DNA of 64,000 nt, taken from positions 434,001-498,000 of the forward strand of contig BPJV01000004.1 in assembly GCA_026004795.1 (NCBI GenBank), given 5' to 3'. Below the pieces are notes generated by a model. It saw only the letters and a program-made list of their open reading frames with translations, had not been told where the DNA came from and did no database searches. Source of the DNA: Pirellulaceae bacterium. Its GTDB lineage: Bacteria; Planctomycetota; Planctomycetia; Pirellulales; Pirellulaceae. The position numbers and the translations under genes are program-made. Below, piece by piece: positions 33,112 to 42,063 of the stretch (positions are counted from its first letter, which is position 1; each line of letters starts with the position of its first letter).

Positions 33112-34254
33112 ATGCCTAACTTGTTCATATCTATCGGTAGCATTGCCGTCCTGTCTCGTGGTAGGATCGCACCACTGCGGTACCCGACGGCCCCCAGAAA
33201 ACGGTCATGGCATTTTCTTCCAGTAGTGCTGCTTGCCGGCTCCGTTTGGCTTTGGCAGGCGTGCTGCTCCCCCAACGCCGCCCGGTCTCAAGAGGTTTGG
33301 AACGTCCCAGAGGAAACCACCGTGCAGGAACATGCGGACCAACGGCCCACGGCACTGAATATTCCGCTTCCCACATTGGGGGGCAAGCAGTTGTGGACTG
33401 ACCACCGTTGGCATATGGGCTGGCGTTTGCAACAGAATGCGCTAACCGGACATTGGCGAGTTCTCGATCGGCGTAACATTCGCCGAGCTTGGGGAACGCG
33501 GCGGGCCTGTGAACGAATTCTTCAGCAGCAGGCTCCTTCCATGGACCTACCTGATAAGCATGCCATCATTCTCCTGCACGGGCTCATGCGTTCCGCCTCC
33601 TCGATGCAGCCTCTTGAACAGCGGTTGGTGCAGGAGCGCATGGGGACTCCGATCCTCTTTTCCTACGCCAGCAGTCGTCATCCCGTCTCGGCTCACGCGT
33701 TGGCTCTGCGTGAACTGGTGGAAGGATTACCACCGGACTGTCGTCTAAGTTTCGTCGGTCACAGTCTGGGGAATATCGTGGTTCGCCACGCCATCGGGGA
33801 TTGGCAAAAGCAGGCTGCCCGGCCAATCCTCAACCGTATCGAGAACGTTGTGATGCTGGGCCCACCAAATCAAGGTGCAGTGATCGCTCGTAAACTGTCC
33901 CGCATCGGCATCTTTTCGACGATCGTCGGTCGCAGTGGTATCGAACTGGGGCCTGCCTGGGAAGAGTTCGCGGAACATCTGGCGATCCCACCCTGCCGTT
34001 TCGGCATCATCGCCGGCAACGTAGAAGAACGCCTGCCCAAGAATCCTCTACTTCCTTCTCATGGCGATTTGATCGTCACCGTCGACGAAGCCCGGTTGGA
34101 GGGAGCAGCGGACTTTATGGAAGTCCCCTGTATGCATACGTGGTTGATGAACGATGCTGCCGTTCAGGATGCTGTCGTGCAGTTCCTCCGCTTGGGAAAA
34201 TTTAGTGCCGGGGGGCCAACCACGCCGGAGGAGCATGGACCGGAGGACGAGTGA
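33112..34254 (+). CDS. Lipase-type alpha/beta hydrolase
   Basis: A ~380-residue esterase or lipase of the alpha/beta hydrolase fold. It starts with a basic region and a hydrophobic signal or anchor (HFLPVVLLAGSVWLWQACC, whose cysteines could mark a lipoprotein). Fold motifs are the oxyanion region AIILLHGLMRSASSM and the nucleophile elbow FVGHSLGNIVVRHA with the catalytic serine. The late VTVDEARLEGAADFMEVPCM and HTWLMND segments may provide acid and histidine. Start is ambiguous: AAGGAGG directly abuts ATG 33112, too close for normal initiation, and is ideally placed for TTG 33121; TTG 33076 is a longer possibility. The alcohol dehydrogenase gene begins four bases after its stop, so the two are co-transcribed. 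Confidence 0.82.
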   Translation: MPNLFISIGSIAVLSRGRIAPLRYPTAPRKRSWHFLPVVLLAGSVWLWQACCSPNAARSQEVWNVPEETTVQEHADQRPTALNIPLPTLGGKQLWTDHRWHMGWRLQQNALTGHWRVLDRRNIRRAWGTRRACERILQQQAPSMDLPDKHAIILLHGLMRSASSMQPLEQRLVQERMGTPILFSYASSRHPVSAHALALRELVEGLPPDCRLSFVGHSLGNIVVRHAIGDWQKQAARPILNRIENVVMLGPPNQGAVIARKLSRIGIFSTIVGRSGIELGPAWEEFAEHLAIPPCRFGIIAGNVEERLPKNPLLPSHGDLIVTVDEARLEGAADFMEVPCMHTWLMNDAAVQDAVVQFLRLGKFSAGGPTTPEEHGPEDE

Positions 34255-34257
34255 ATC

Positions 34258-35289
34258 ATGAAAGCGATGATCCTGGAGAAGATCCAAACATTGACGCCGA
34301 CCTCCCGGCCACTGCGCTTGGTGGAGTTGCCCGATCCGCAACCGGGGCCCGACGAGGTGCGACTTCGCGTTCGTGCCTGCGGGGTATGTCACACTGAGTT
34401 GGACGAGATCGAAGGGCGCACCCCGCCACCAACCTTACCGATGGTTCTCGGTCATGAAGTAATCGGCGTGGTCGATCGGGTCGGTAGCCAGGTGACACGG
34501 CTGCAGGTGGGCCAGCGTGTGGGAGTAGGATGGATTCATCACTCCGACGGAACACCCCAGGAAAACCTCAGTCCCGCCTTTCGGGCTACTGGTCGTGATG
34601 CCCCCGGTGGCTATGCGGAATGGATGACAGTCCCAGAAGAATACGCCTTTGCGATTCCTTCTCACCTCTCCGATGTCCACGCCGCACCGTTGATGTGCGC
34701 CGGTGCCATCGGCTACCGCGCACTACGGCTCACCGGCATCGACGACGGCCAGCGTCTTGGTTTGACCGGTTTCGGCGGCAGCGCTCATCTAGTGCTGCAA
34801 TTTGTAAAACAGCGAATGCCAAACACCGAGATCTACGTATTTGCGCGTGACGCTCAGTCGCGGCAGTTCGCACTAGATCTCGGCGCCTCGTGGGCAGGAC
34901 CGACGGAAAGCCGGACACCAGTTTCCCTGGATGCGATTATCGACACCACACCGGCCTGGACTCCCATCGTATGGGCGCTGCGCAACCTCGCGCCGGGAGG
35001 GCGATTGGTGATCAATGCCATCCGGAAAGAGGCGCATGATAAGGAGGCTCTACTGAAGCTAAACTACCACGATGACCTGTGGATGGAGCGTGAGATCAAA
35101 TCGGTTGCCAACATTACGCGGTATGATATTGCGGATTATCTCACCGCCTTGGAGCACGTGGATATTCGTCCCCACGTCCAGACCTATCACCTCGAACAGG
35201 CGAACGATGCCTTGGTGGATCTAAAGTTCAAGCCCGTACGTGGTGCGAAAGTGCTGGTCATCGATCCGTCTCCCACCTCGCCGGGTTGA
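34258..35289 (+). CDS. Zinc-type alcohol dehydrogenase lacking the structural zinc site
   Basis: A 343-residue medium-chain dehydrogenase. The catalytic zinc ligands are Cys44 (CGVCHTE), His66 (VLGHEVIG) and Cys147 (LMCAGAIGYRAL), and the nucleotide fold follows at LGLTGFGGSAHLVLQF (the GxGxxA pattern is altered). In the lobe where most relatives carry four cysteines for a structural zinc, this protein reads GWIHHSDGTPQENLSPAF with no cysteine at all. It begins three bases after the lipase stop, in an operon. A plausible but unproven role is oxidation of the alcohol released by the esterase. It converges on the PDZ gene, with six bases between the stops. Confidence 0.88.
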   Translation: MKAMILEKIQTLTPTSRPLRLVELPDPQPGPDEVRLRVRACGVCHTELDEIEGRTPPPTLPMVLGHEVIGVVDRVGSQVTRLQVGQRVGVGWIHHSDGTPQENLSPAFRATGRDAPGGYAEWMTVPEEYAFAIPSHLSDVHAAPLMCAGAIGYRALRLTGIDDGQRLGLTGFGGSAHLVLQFVKQRMPNTEIYVFARDAQSRQFALDLGASWAGPTESRTPVSLDAIIDTTPAWTPIVWALRNLAPGGRLVINAIRKEAHDKEALLKLNYHDDLWMEREIKSVANITRYDIADYLTALEHVDIRPHVQTYHLEQANDALVDLKFKPVRGAKVLVIDPSPTSPG

Positions 35290-35295
35290 TGCCAG

Positions 35296-36510
35296 TTATC
35301 GCCCCGTGTTCATCTTTTGGGCTTGTTGGTACAACTGCTTTAACAGTTCGGTACGCGAGTATCGCAACTCGGCAAACCGCCGCATCCACTGTTCATGCTC
35401 GGCCGCCGATGGTGGCCGCTTGACGATTTCCTCGAAGACGCGGTCCAGCCACACCGCGTTGTTGTTCCCGGCCGCATCATAGTATTCTTGGCTGGCCATC
35501 AACTCCAACGGAAGCTCTTGCAGCTTGCGTTCGATTCCTGGGATCGTACGCAAGGCCGCCAACTCCAGCAATTTGGGCTCTCGACCCAAATAATGCCGAT
35601 AGATGGCGATGATCTGTTCGTCGATGGCGTTGAAGTTGGGATATCCCGCTGTCACTACGTTCGACGGCGTGTTGTTTACCAGTTCCGTGGGAAGCGGGGC
35701 TAACTGCAGCGTTACCTCGCGCGGATTTCCCTGCGTCAAGATACGCACCGGTTGCGGGGTGTCCATAATGGTACGGCCATTGGAAGTAACGTAGGCACGG
35801 ACCTGGTAGACATCGGTGGGGAAAATGAACGCCGGGTCATAAGCGATTTCAAAAGGAATGGTCGTCGCACCGTTGGGACGCAGTCGAACTTGTCCATTTC
35901 GAACTTGATAATAAGGGCGGGTAACATTTTCGATTTGCACTGTAATCACCGCATCCGGTGGCAAGGACGTTCGCCCGGTAAGTACCAGAGTTCCGCGTAA
36001 CAGCGATTCGGCGTTGTCCAACTGCACGCGAACATGGGCCAAACGTAAGGTGCGATGGTCCTGGACCACCATGCCCACCACACCGGTCTCGGTGGCCCGC
36101 AGGTTGATCTCTTCGCTCAAGTCGTATAAACGTCCTTCGATCATGCCGACCTGGTAACCGCCGACGGCGACGATGATATCCTCCGCCTCGATCCGCGCGC
36201 GGTCAGCGGCCGAGCCTGCCTGGACCTCCTTGACAACCACCCCGACTTCTGTGTTCTCTCCGCGCACGCCCAACCGCCATTTTCGCTGCGGATTGTTGGA
36301 CAGCCAATTCGTCGACCCCCAGCCCATCGCGCCGCTGGACGCCGCACTGGCATTGCCATTGTCTCGCCATCGAGCGACGCCATCGGCATTGTTTTGCCCC
36401 CACGCGCTGGCCGGCAGAAGCACCAGCAGGCCGCAGCATGCCAGGCGATGCCACAACGAGCGGATAGGGCACCACAACCTCGGTATTTCGTAGCACTGGG
36501 TGGCAGTCAT
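35296..36510 (-). CDS. Secreted PDZ protein with YbaY-like and DUF4214-like regions
   Basis: A 404-residue exported protein of unknown function. Signal peptide HRLACCGLLVLLPASAWG (~20-38). A PDZ-like region spans ~75-160 (KWRLGVRGENTEVGVVV, AGSAADRARIEAEDIIVAVG). Next, about residues 165-280, a beta-rich segment resembles the YbaY/META-type lipoprotein domain (LRGTLVLTGRTSLPPDAV, TVQIENVTRPYYQ, VYQVRAYVTSNGR). The last ~110 residues are helical and recall DUF4214 (IIAIYRHYLGREPKLLELAA). AAGGA lies eight bases before ATG 36510. The domain order suggests a calcium- or protein-binding surface component. Neighbour on the same strand is a PstS-like gene 128 bases upstream; no operon is evident. 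Confidence 0.75.
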   Translation of the reverse strand: MTATQCYEIPRLWCPIRSLWHRLACCGLLVLLPASAWGQNNADGVARWRDNGNASAASSGAMGWGSTNWLSNNPQRKWRLGVRGENTEVGVVVKEVQAGSAADRARIEAEDIIVAVGGYQVGMIEGRLYDLSEEINLRATETGVVGMVVQDHRTLRLAHVRVQLDNAESLLRGTLVLTGRTSLPPDAVITVQIENVTRPYYQVRNGQVRLRPNGATTIPFEIAYDPAFIFPTDVYQVRAYVTSNGRTIMDTPQPVRILTQGNPREVTLQLAPLPTELVNNTPSNVVTAGYPNFNAIDEQIIAIYRHYLGREPKLLELAALRTIPGIERKLQELPLELMASQEYYDAAGNNNAVWLDRVFEEIVKRPPSAAEHEQWMRRFAELRYSRTELLKQLYQQAQKMNTGR

Positions 36511-36638
36511 GACGACATCCTTGTTCGCTGAAAACGACTAACAAAACTTGACCAATCCATCCACTTGCCGCCCCTCGTCGGGCGTGGCCCCAGCAATCCC
36601 TATCACGGTTCGCCTGGCCCGGCAGAATCAATCGCCGC

Positions 36639-37643
36639 TCAGTGCAGCGATGGAGCCCCCAATTTTTGCATTTCCGCCCGCAGGAGGGGCAGGTCTACAG
36701 GAAAAAAGCCGACCAAGACGGCTTCCGCCTGGCCAGATTGTCCCAATGCGTACTTCACGAATTCTCTCGCCGCCAGAGCGTCTGGGCCTTGCTGGCCCAA
36801 ATCGATGACCAACGTCAGTGGTCTGGTCAGCGGGTACTGGCCGGTCAGGATAGCATGGTCGTCACTGGGGACGACACGTCCGCCAGCGACCAATTGCAAT
36901 CGCTTCACCCCTTTCCCCTGGGATCGCACGCCACAGATGGCGATGGCCAACGGATCCTTCGCCACGACTTCAAGCACTTCTGCGTTGGAAACATGAGCGG
37001 ACATGCCCGGCCGCAGCTCACTCGATTGAAACACAAAGTCGGCGAGGAACTGTTGCGTGCCACTGTTCTCCACGCGCGAGATGACGTGAATCGGACGATC
37101 GGCCCAAGGACCGCTGGCCCCCATGATGGACCAGGTTAGCCCTTCCTTTGGTCCGTCCATGGTGAAGACCGCCCGTAGCTGCTCCCCCGAGATCGATGCG
37201 ACGGGATTGGAAGCATGAACAAAGACCCCCAACGCCTCACGGGCAACCACAAAGGCGGTGGGGTTCTTCCATCCCGCTTGACGCAGTTCCGCGAGTTCTT
37301 CCTCGGTTACCGGTCGCGATATCATTCCTACCGCTGTCGGCTGCTTCTTCAGAACATCCAAGGTTGCCTCGGCCCCGCGACCGTTGATGATCACCTGGGC
37401 CTGTGGGTGAAACTGGCGAAACCCATTGGCCCACCCATGTGCCATAGCATCCATGCTGGTCGAACCGAACACATGCACTGTCCCGGCTGCTGCGTGCGAT
37501 GGCCGGTAGGGATCGATGCGTTGCAGCAGCGCGGTCAGCTCCTCGAGCGATCCCAGTCCTGCCCCCTGCCCAAAACCGCTTACTGGATACTGCCAACCGG
37601 CCACCAACAGGCCCATCAGACTGAGCCATCTCAGCGCGCTCAT
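36639..37643 (-). CDS. PstS-like phosphate-binding protein (orphan)
   Basis: A 334-residue periplasmic solute-binding protein of the PstS-like family, which captures phosphate or another small anion. The signal peptide is ALRWLSLMGLLVAGWQYPVSG. Family markers are HVFGSTSMDAMAHGWANGF near the N terminus, the NGRGAEATLDVL stretch, IGMISRPVTEEE-like (VGMISRPVTEEE) and the LGVFVHASNPVASISGEQ block, followed by SGTQQFLADFVF-like (ENSGTQQFLADF). No pstC, pstA or pstB gene is in the window, so it may work with a distant transporter or as a sensor. AAAGGAG nine bases upstream supports the ATG at 37643, one codon after a GTG at 37646. Confidence 0.85.
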   Translation of the reverse strand: MSALRWLSLMGLLVAGWQYPVSGFGQGAGLGSLEELTALLQRIDPYRPSHAAAGTVHVFGSTSMDAMAHGWANGFRQFHPQAQVIINGRGAEATLDVLKKQPTAVGMISRPVTEEELAELRQAGWKNPTAFVVAREALGVFVHASNPVASISGEQLRAVFTMDGPKEGLTWSIMGASGPWADRPIHVISRVENSGTQQFLADFVFQSSELRPGMSAHVSNAEVLEVVAKDPLAIAICGVRSQGKGVKRLQLVAGGRVVPSDDHAILTGQYPLTRPLTLVIDLGQQGPDALAAREFVKYALGQSGQAEAVLVGFFPVDLPLLRAEMQKLGAPSLH

Positions 37644-38120
37644 CACCCAACACTCCTTTGATTCGAGCGGATGTCCTCTTCACCTTTTCGCCATTCTACG
37701 CAATTGGCCTGCTCAATGCGATTCCAATTTTTTCCCCGAACTGCACCTTGTCTGAGGGCGTGTCATGGTGGTGACGCTGGACCAAGGAGCCCCTTCGGTC
37801 AACTTCGTTACGCGCGCGACCGACCGTATGGGGCCAGCGATCGGAACAGGACGCTCAGCTACGTAACCGGTCAGCGAAACTTTCCCACCCTTGGTAAAAG
37901 CGGAACGTTTCGTCCTACGTGGTAAACAGGGCAATTCAAGGCCTTGGAGCACGGAAGTGGCAGCGATGCAAGAACGGGATGGAGGGCGACGGAAAGGAAA
38001 ATTCTGCTGAATCGATACAACCTTCCTCGTCGATACAACAAGTACACCAGGTTTCCCGTACGTTTATGGGTAAGCCCATCGTCGAGTGAACGCATTCCTT
38101 CAGATCAGGGGCGGAACGCC
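37644..38120. other. Intergenic region between divergent genes
   Basis: Divergent promoter space for the PstS-like gene and the large surface protein. The frame of the latter is open back to 37944 but that N-terminal extension lacks conserved features. AT-rich patches occur around 37725-37740 and 37990-38045; no definite promoter is claimed. Confidence 0.35.
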
Positions 38121-41021
38121 ATGGTCCATCGTTGCTCCGGTACGACTGTCCGAGCTTTTCCTTCCGTTTGTCTAACGGTCGCTTTCATCGTGCTGCCCAT
38201 GACCAGTAGCTTGAGGGCGCAGACGCGAGCCATTCCGGCGAGAAGCGTCCCCCAGGGCCACATTGACGGGGGAGCCGGAGGGTTGCTTGATCAATTGAGA
38301 ATGTTGCCAGCAAAGGCAGCACAAATCATCGTGGGGGAAACGCATCACCACCAGGCTGCGGCTGATCGAGCAACCACACCGTCGCATGGCTCGTCCGTCC
38401 CCATAGATCAGTCCCGCAGCGATGCGACAACAAGAACATCGGGACGATCCGCCATTGCTTCGACGGATGCGGCGAAAGATGCTGCGCGGGGAAGTTCATC
38501 CACGCTAAGAAGCACCAGCAGATCCATGCGGCCCATCGCCTCGCCGTCTCGTACCGATCGGTATGCTGGGCCGACCGAGGGAGCGCGCATGTCGGTACGC
38601 GCCGACGGACGGCCGGGCTCCGCGCGTCAGCCAGTTGCCCCGACAAGAGGCCAAAGCGATCCCCCAGGGGAAGCCCCCTACCGGCGGAATCGCTTCCTCG
38701 AGAGCAGCAGGCGCGATGAACCTATGCCTCCGTCGACGGCCGCGGTCTTACGCTTTTCTGATACAGATACCAACGAACGGCAACAGGAATCTCTGCCGAC
38801 ACGCGAAGCGGCTGACGAAAAGGACGAAACGACAGCAAGCACCCAAACGGCAGCCGACGACGAGTATGTCGCCGAGCCGCCTCGCGTATCACGCATACCA
38901 TTGCCCCAAGGGCCTCAATCGAAAACGAGCAGTAGTTCCCGAAGTATCCCGGGACGTTTGGCGGCCGCTTCGTTGGAGACATCAGCCGTACGGCGAGAGA
39001 TTCAACGAGGCATGGAGACGCTGGCCGAAGACGTCGGGGGGCGAGGCAGCGAAGTGACGGTTGCGCCAGAGCGGTCAACTCCCCTGCGGAGTGATTTATC
39101 CTCCGCCGAGTCCCCGGGCATGGAACACGTGCCGTCGCCCGCGGAATCGACGCCATCGGCCCCTCCCGCTGCTGCTGCACCGCTGCAGAGGGAGGCGGGA
39201 AGAAGCGGAAACGTGTCATCGGACGAAGGTGCTTCCCCCCGCCAAGGAACGACGGGACAGGCCGCGGACCAGGACCAGATGGCTCAGCTTCCCTCGCTGC
39301 CGAGCCTATCCTCTGATGCTCAGTTCGGCGATGCCAGCTCTTCCGACGACCCCGGCGAGCCTGATGGACAGGACGATGGAGATTCTTCGTTCCTCTCATC
39401 ATTGCCGCAAACCGCCGCGCCGTCGCCGGAGGATCGATTGGCAGAACAAGCAACTGCCCAGCCACAGGCGCTGACTTCCAAATCGGACGGCATGCGGACA
39501 ACAGCTCATGGTCCGCCGAGTTTCACGGACAGCTCCGCCAGCGAGCCATCCGCGGCGAGTGCTCGCATCGCCCGTGCGGATATCGCGACGGCACGCATCG
39601 TACCCAATGAGTTGCGGGCCAACACGCAGATCGCCTTGACCGTACCCCGATTCACTGCCCGCCTGGTTGGTCCGGGGGAAGTGGTCGTTGGCCAGCCTAC
39701 CGACTATCGACTCGTGGTGACCAACGAGGACGCTGGGGTATTGAGCAACGTGATCATCGAGTTGCCGATGCCTGAGGGAATCCGCGCCACCTACGGCGAT
39801 CCGACGCACGGAACGGCAGACGTCGTATCCGCGGAACAGGAAGCCACCAGGCTGCAATGGCGCGTGCAGGAGCTGGGCTCGGGGCAGATCGCTTCGTTGC
39901 CACTACGACTGATCGCCATCAGCCCGCATCGATTCGACATGGCGTTGCAGTGCAAGCTTGAACCGTTCACCGGCGTCATGGCGTTAGACGTCCAAAGCCC
40001 TCAGCTGGAGATGCAGTTGAGCGGACCGCAGCGCGCCGAATTCCGTATTCCCGCCAATTACCTGATTACCTTGCGCAACACCGGAAAAGCGACAGCGAAA
40101 GACGTGAGGGTGGAGCTTGATGCTCAGCCGTACGGGAAGAGCCACGCGGTGATCGACGAGATCGCTCCCGGAGACCAGCAGACGCTGGAGCTTGCGCTGA
40201 CGTTCGAAAAGGCGGGCATGGTCACTCTGCTAGCCGACGCCGTGGTGATGGGCCGCCGGCAGGCGAGCAGCAAACTGGAGGTGGCCGTTTCGCGTCCCGT
40301 GCTATCGGCAAAGATTTCTACCCCACCGGTGGCTCACCATAGCAGCGAGATTCCGTGCGTGGTGGTACTGGAAAATCGTGGCGACGCGCCGGCGCGTGAA
40401 CTATTGGTCGAACTGTCGCTTCCTCCGGCGGCGGATCTGTCGGCGCTGCCGTCCGCTGGCGATCTGGAAATTCGCGGGCACACCGTTGTAAAACGGCTGG
40501 AACTATTGCCTGGCGGCGAGCAGGTGAGCATGCAGTTGCCGCTTCGCTTGACCGCCGAGGGTGAGCACCTTGCGTCGGTGAAAGTTACCGACGCAACCGG
40601 TAGTTCGGCGGAGGCTCGTTCGGTCACTCATGTGCAAGCCGTTGTGGATTTGAAGCTCCAGGTGACCGACCCGATGGCGCCCGCACCGGTTGGTACGCCG
40701 GTCGTGTACGAACTACAGGTAGCCAATCGGGGGTCCAAAGCAGCGGAGAATGTGCGCGTGATCGCCCAGTTCTCCGAGGGCATCGAACCTACCTCCGGTG
40801 ACGGCCATCCTGCCCGGGTGGTGCCAGGCCAGGTATTGTTCTCGCCCATCGAACGGATCGCCCCGGGCGAAACCCGCGTGCTGAAGGTTCAAGCCGTGGC
40901 CCAACAGGGCGGTGTTCATCGCTTCCGCGCTGAAGTGCGCGGGGAGGAGGACATTCGCTTGGTGCAGGAGGAATCGACACGGTTTCTTCAGATCGCGAGC
41001 GAGCCAGGGGAACTTCGCTAA
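38121..41021 (+). CDS. Large exported protein with low-complexity region and DUF11-like repeats
   Basis: A 966-residue secreted, probably cell-surface protein. The signal peptide is FPSVCLTVAFIVLPMTSSL. Residues ~35-500 are low-complexity, rich in Ser, Thr, Arg, Gln, Asp and Pro, and probably unfolded. The last ~430 residues consist of about four immunoglobulin-like repeats of the DUF11/CARDB type, each opening with patterns such as PTDYRLVVTNEDAGVLSNV, ANYLITLRNTGKATAKDV, IPCVVVLENRGDAPARELLV and VVYELQVANRGSKAAENV. Similar stalk proteins occur in planctomycete cell envelopes. The start ATG 38121, just ahead of the signal peptide and preceded by GGGGCGGA, is preferred over the open frame start at 37944. 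The gene is a single transcription unit; function is not known. Confidence 0.82.
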   Translation: MVHRCSGTTVRAFPSVCLTVAFIVLPMTSSLRAQTRAIPARSVPQGHIDGGAGGLLDQLRMLPAKAAQIIVGETHHHQAAADRATTPSHGSSVPIDQSRSDATTRTSGRSAIASTDAAKDAARGSSSTLRSTSRSMRPIASPSRTDRYAGPTEGARMSVRADGRPGSARQPVAPTRGQSDPPGEAPYRRNRFLESSRRDEPMPPSTAAVLRFSDTDTNERQQESLPTREAADEKDETTASTQTAADDEYVAEPPRVSRIPLPQGPQSKTSSSSRSIPGRLAAASLETSAVRREIQRGMETLAEDVGGRGSEVTVAPERSTPLRSDLSSAESPGMEHVPSPAESTPSAPPAAAAPLQREAGRSGNVSSDEGASPRQGTTGQAADQDQMAQLPSLPSLSSDAQFGDASSSDDPGEPDGQDDGDSSFLSSLPQTAAPSPEDRLAEQATAQPQALTSKSDGMRTTAHGPPSFTDSSASEPSAASARIARADIATARIVPNELRANTQIALTVPRFTARLVGPGEVVVGQPTDYRLVVTNEDAGVLSNVIIELPMPEGIRATYGDPTHGTADVVSAEQEATRLQWRVQELGSGQIASLPLRLIAISPHRFDMALQCKLEPFTGVMALDVQSPQLEMQLSGPQRAEFRIPANYLITLRNTGKATAKDVRVELDAQPYGKSHAVIDEIAPGDQQTLELALTFEKAGMVTLLADAVVMGRRQASSKLEVAVSRPVLSAKISTPPVAHHSSEIPCVVVLENRGDAPARELLVELSLPPAADLSALPSAGDLEIRGHTVVKRLELLPGGEQVSMQLPLRLTAEGEHLASVKVTDATGSSAEARSVTHVQAVVDLKLQVTDPMAPAPVGTPVVYELQVANRGSKAAENVRVIAQFSEGIEPTSGDGHPARVVPGQVLFSPIERIAPGETRVLKVQAVAQQGGVHRFRAEVRGEEDIRLVQEESTRFLQIASEPGELR

Positions 41022-41256
41022 GGGGAGCTTGCACGGCATCGGCGAGCCAGGACAATTGACCGTCGGTTCGACAGCTATCAAGCTGACGCAGCGCCCAAAC
41101 CGTGTTGGTCGACAGCGAGTATCAACTGGCTCGCCGCGCGCGCTCGGATCTCGGTTCCAGGGGGCCGTCGGCTTCCGATAATGGCGTCCGCGGTACCCGC
41201 GTGCCGACCGCCGACCGCCAGCCCAATCCGTTTTTGCACTGCGGGGCGTGCCGATC

Positions 41257-42063
41257 ATGCTTGAGTGTCGTTTAGTTCGTGAGCCCACGGTCCCGCTGGA
41301 AGCGGAAGTGCTTTGTCCGGACGTCGTCGAGGGGAAGGACCTCGATGCCATTCGCGCGTTGCGTCTCTTTCATGGCAAACGCCCCTGCACGGTCGGCGAC
41401 TTTTTTGAGGTCACCGGCGCGCCGAGCGACCGCCTGCGGATTGTCGGAGACTTAAAGAAGGTACGCTGGATTGGGCGGTCCATGACCAAGGGGTCCATAG
41501 AGATCACTGGCGATGTGGGGATGCACTTGGGTGCCCACATGAAGGGGGGAACCATCCACGTCCGCGGCAATGTCAGTGATTGGTTGGGGGCGGAAATGCG
41601 TGGCGGCTTGATCGTGGTGCACGGAGACGCCGGTGGCCAAGTCGGCGCCGCCTATCGAGGGGATCGCTTCGGCATGAACCGGGGGACGATTTGGGTCCGT
41701 GGAAACGCCGGTCTGGAAGTCGGTATGCGGATGCGTCGCGGCCTGATCGTCATCGGCGGCATGGTAAGGGACTTCGCTGGCCTGGAAATGAAGGGGGGCA
41801 CCCTGGTGTTGTTAGGCGGGGCCGAATTGCGGACTGGTGCGTGGATGCGACGCGGCACGATCATTGCGCTCCATCCCATCAAATTGATGCCCACTTTTCG
41901 TCCCTCGGGCACCTACTCTCCCACCTTCCTAGCGGTTCTCACTCGCTACCTACGATCGCTGGATGTCGATCTGCCGGTCGATTTGTCCGCGCACATCTAC
42001 CAGCGATGGATCGGCGACTCGGCGGCGCTGGGCAAGGGTGAACTGTTCTTATTAGCCCGCTGA
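41257..42063 (+). CDS. fhcC: Formylmethanofuran dehydrogenase subunit C homologue
   Basis: A 268-residue right-handed beta-helix protein of the FmdC/FhcC family, the non-catalytic subunit of the formyltransferase/hydrolase complex in tetrahydromethanopterin-linked C1 transfer. The repeat GxxGxxMxxGxI is displayed many times (GMHLGAHMKGGTIHVRGN, GAEMRGGLIVVHGDAG, GMRMRRGLIVIGGM, GLEMKGGTLVLLGG). Length and start match the family. Planctomycetes are known to carry this C1 pathway, in which FhcC binds FhcA, B and D. None of those genes is in the window, so this copy is detached from its complex. A GTG at 41248 is a second start candidate; ATG 41257 fits the family N terminus (LECRLVREPTVPLEAE). 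Confidence 0.9.
   Translation: MLECRLVREPTVPLEAEVLCPDVVEGKDLDAIRALRLFHGKRPCTVGDFFEVTGAPSDRLRIVGDLKKVRWIGRSMTKGSIEITGDVGMHLGAHMKGGTIHVRGNVSDWLGAEMRGGLIVVHGDAGGQVGAAYRGDRFGMNRGTIWVRGNAGLEVGMRMRRGLIVIGGMVRDFAGLEMKGGTLVLLGGAELRTGAWMRRGTIIALHPIKLMPTFRPSGTYSPTFLAVLTRYLRSLDVDLPVDLSAHIYQRWIGDSAALGKGELFLLAR

Noticed and set aside
38722-39501. Minus-strand frame opposite the low-complexity region of the surface protein
   Set aside because: Biased composition on one strand forces open frames on the other; no motif found.
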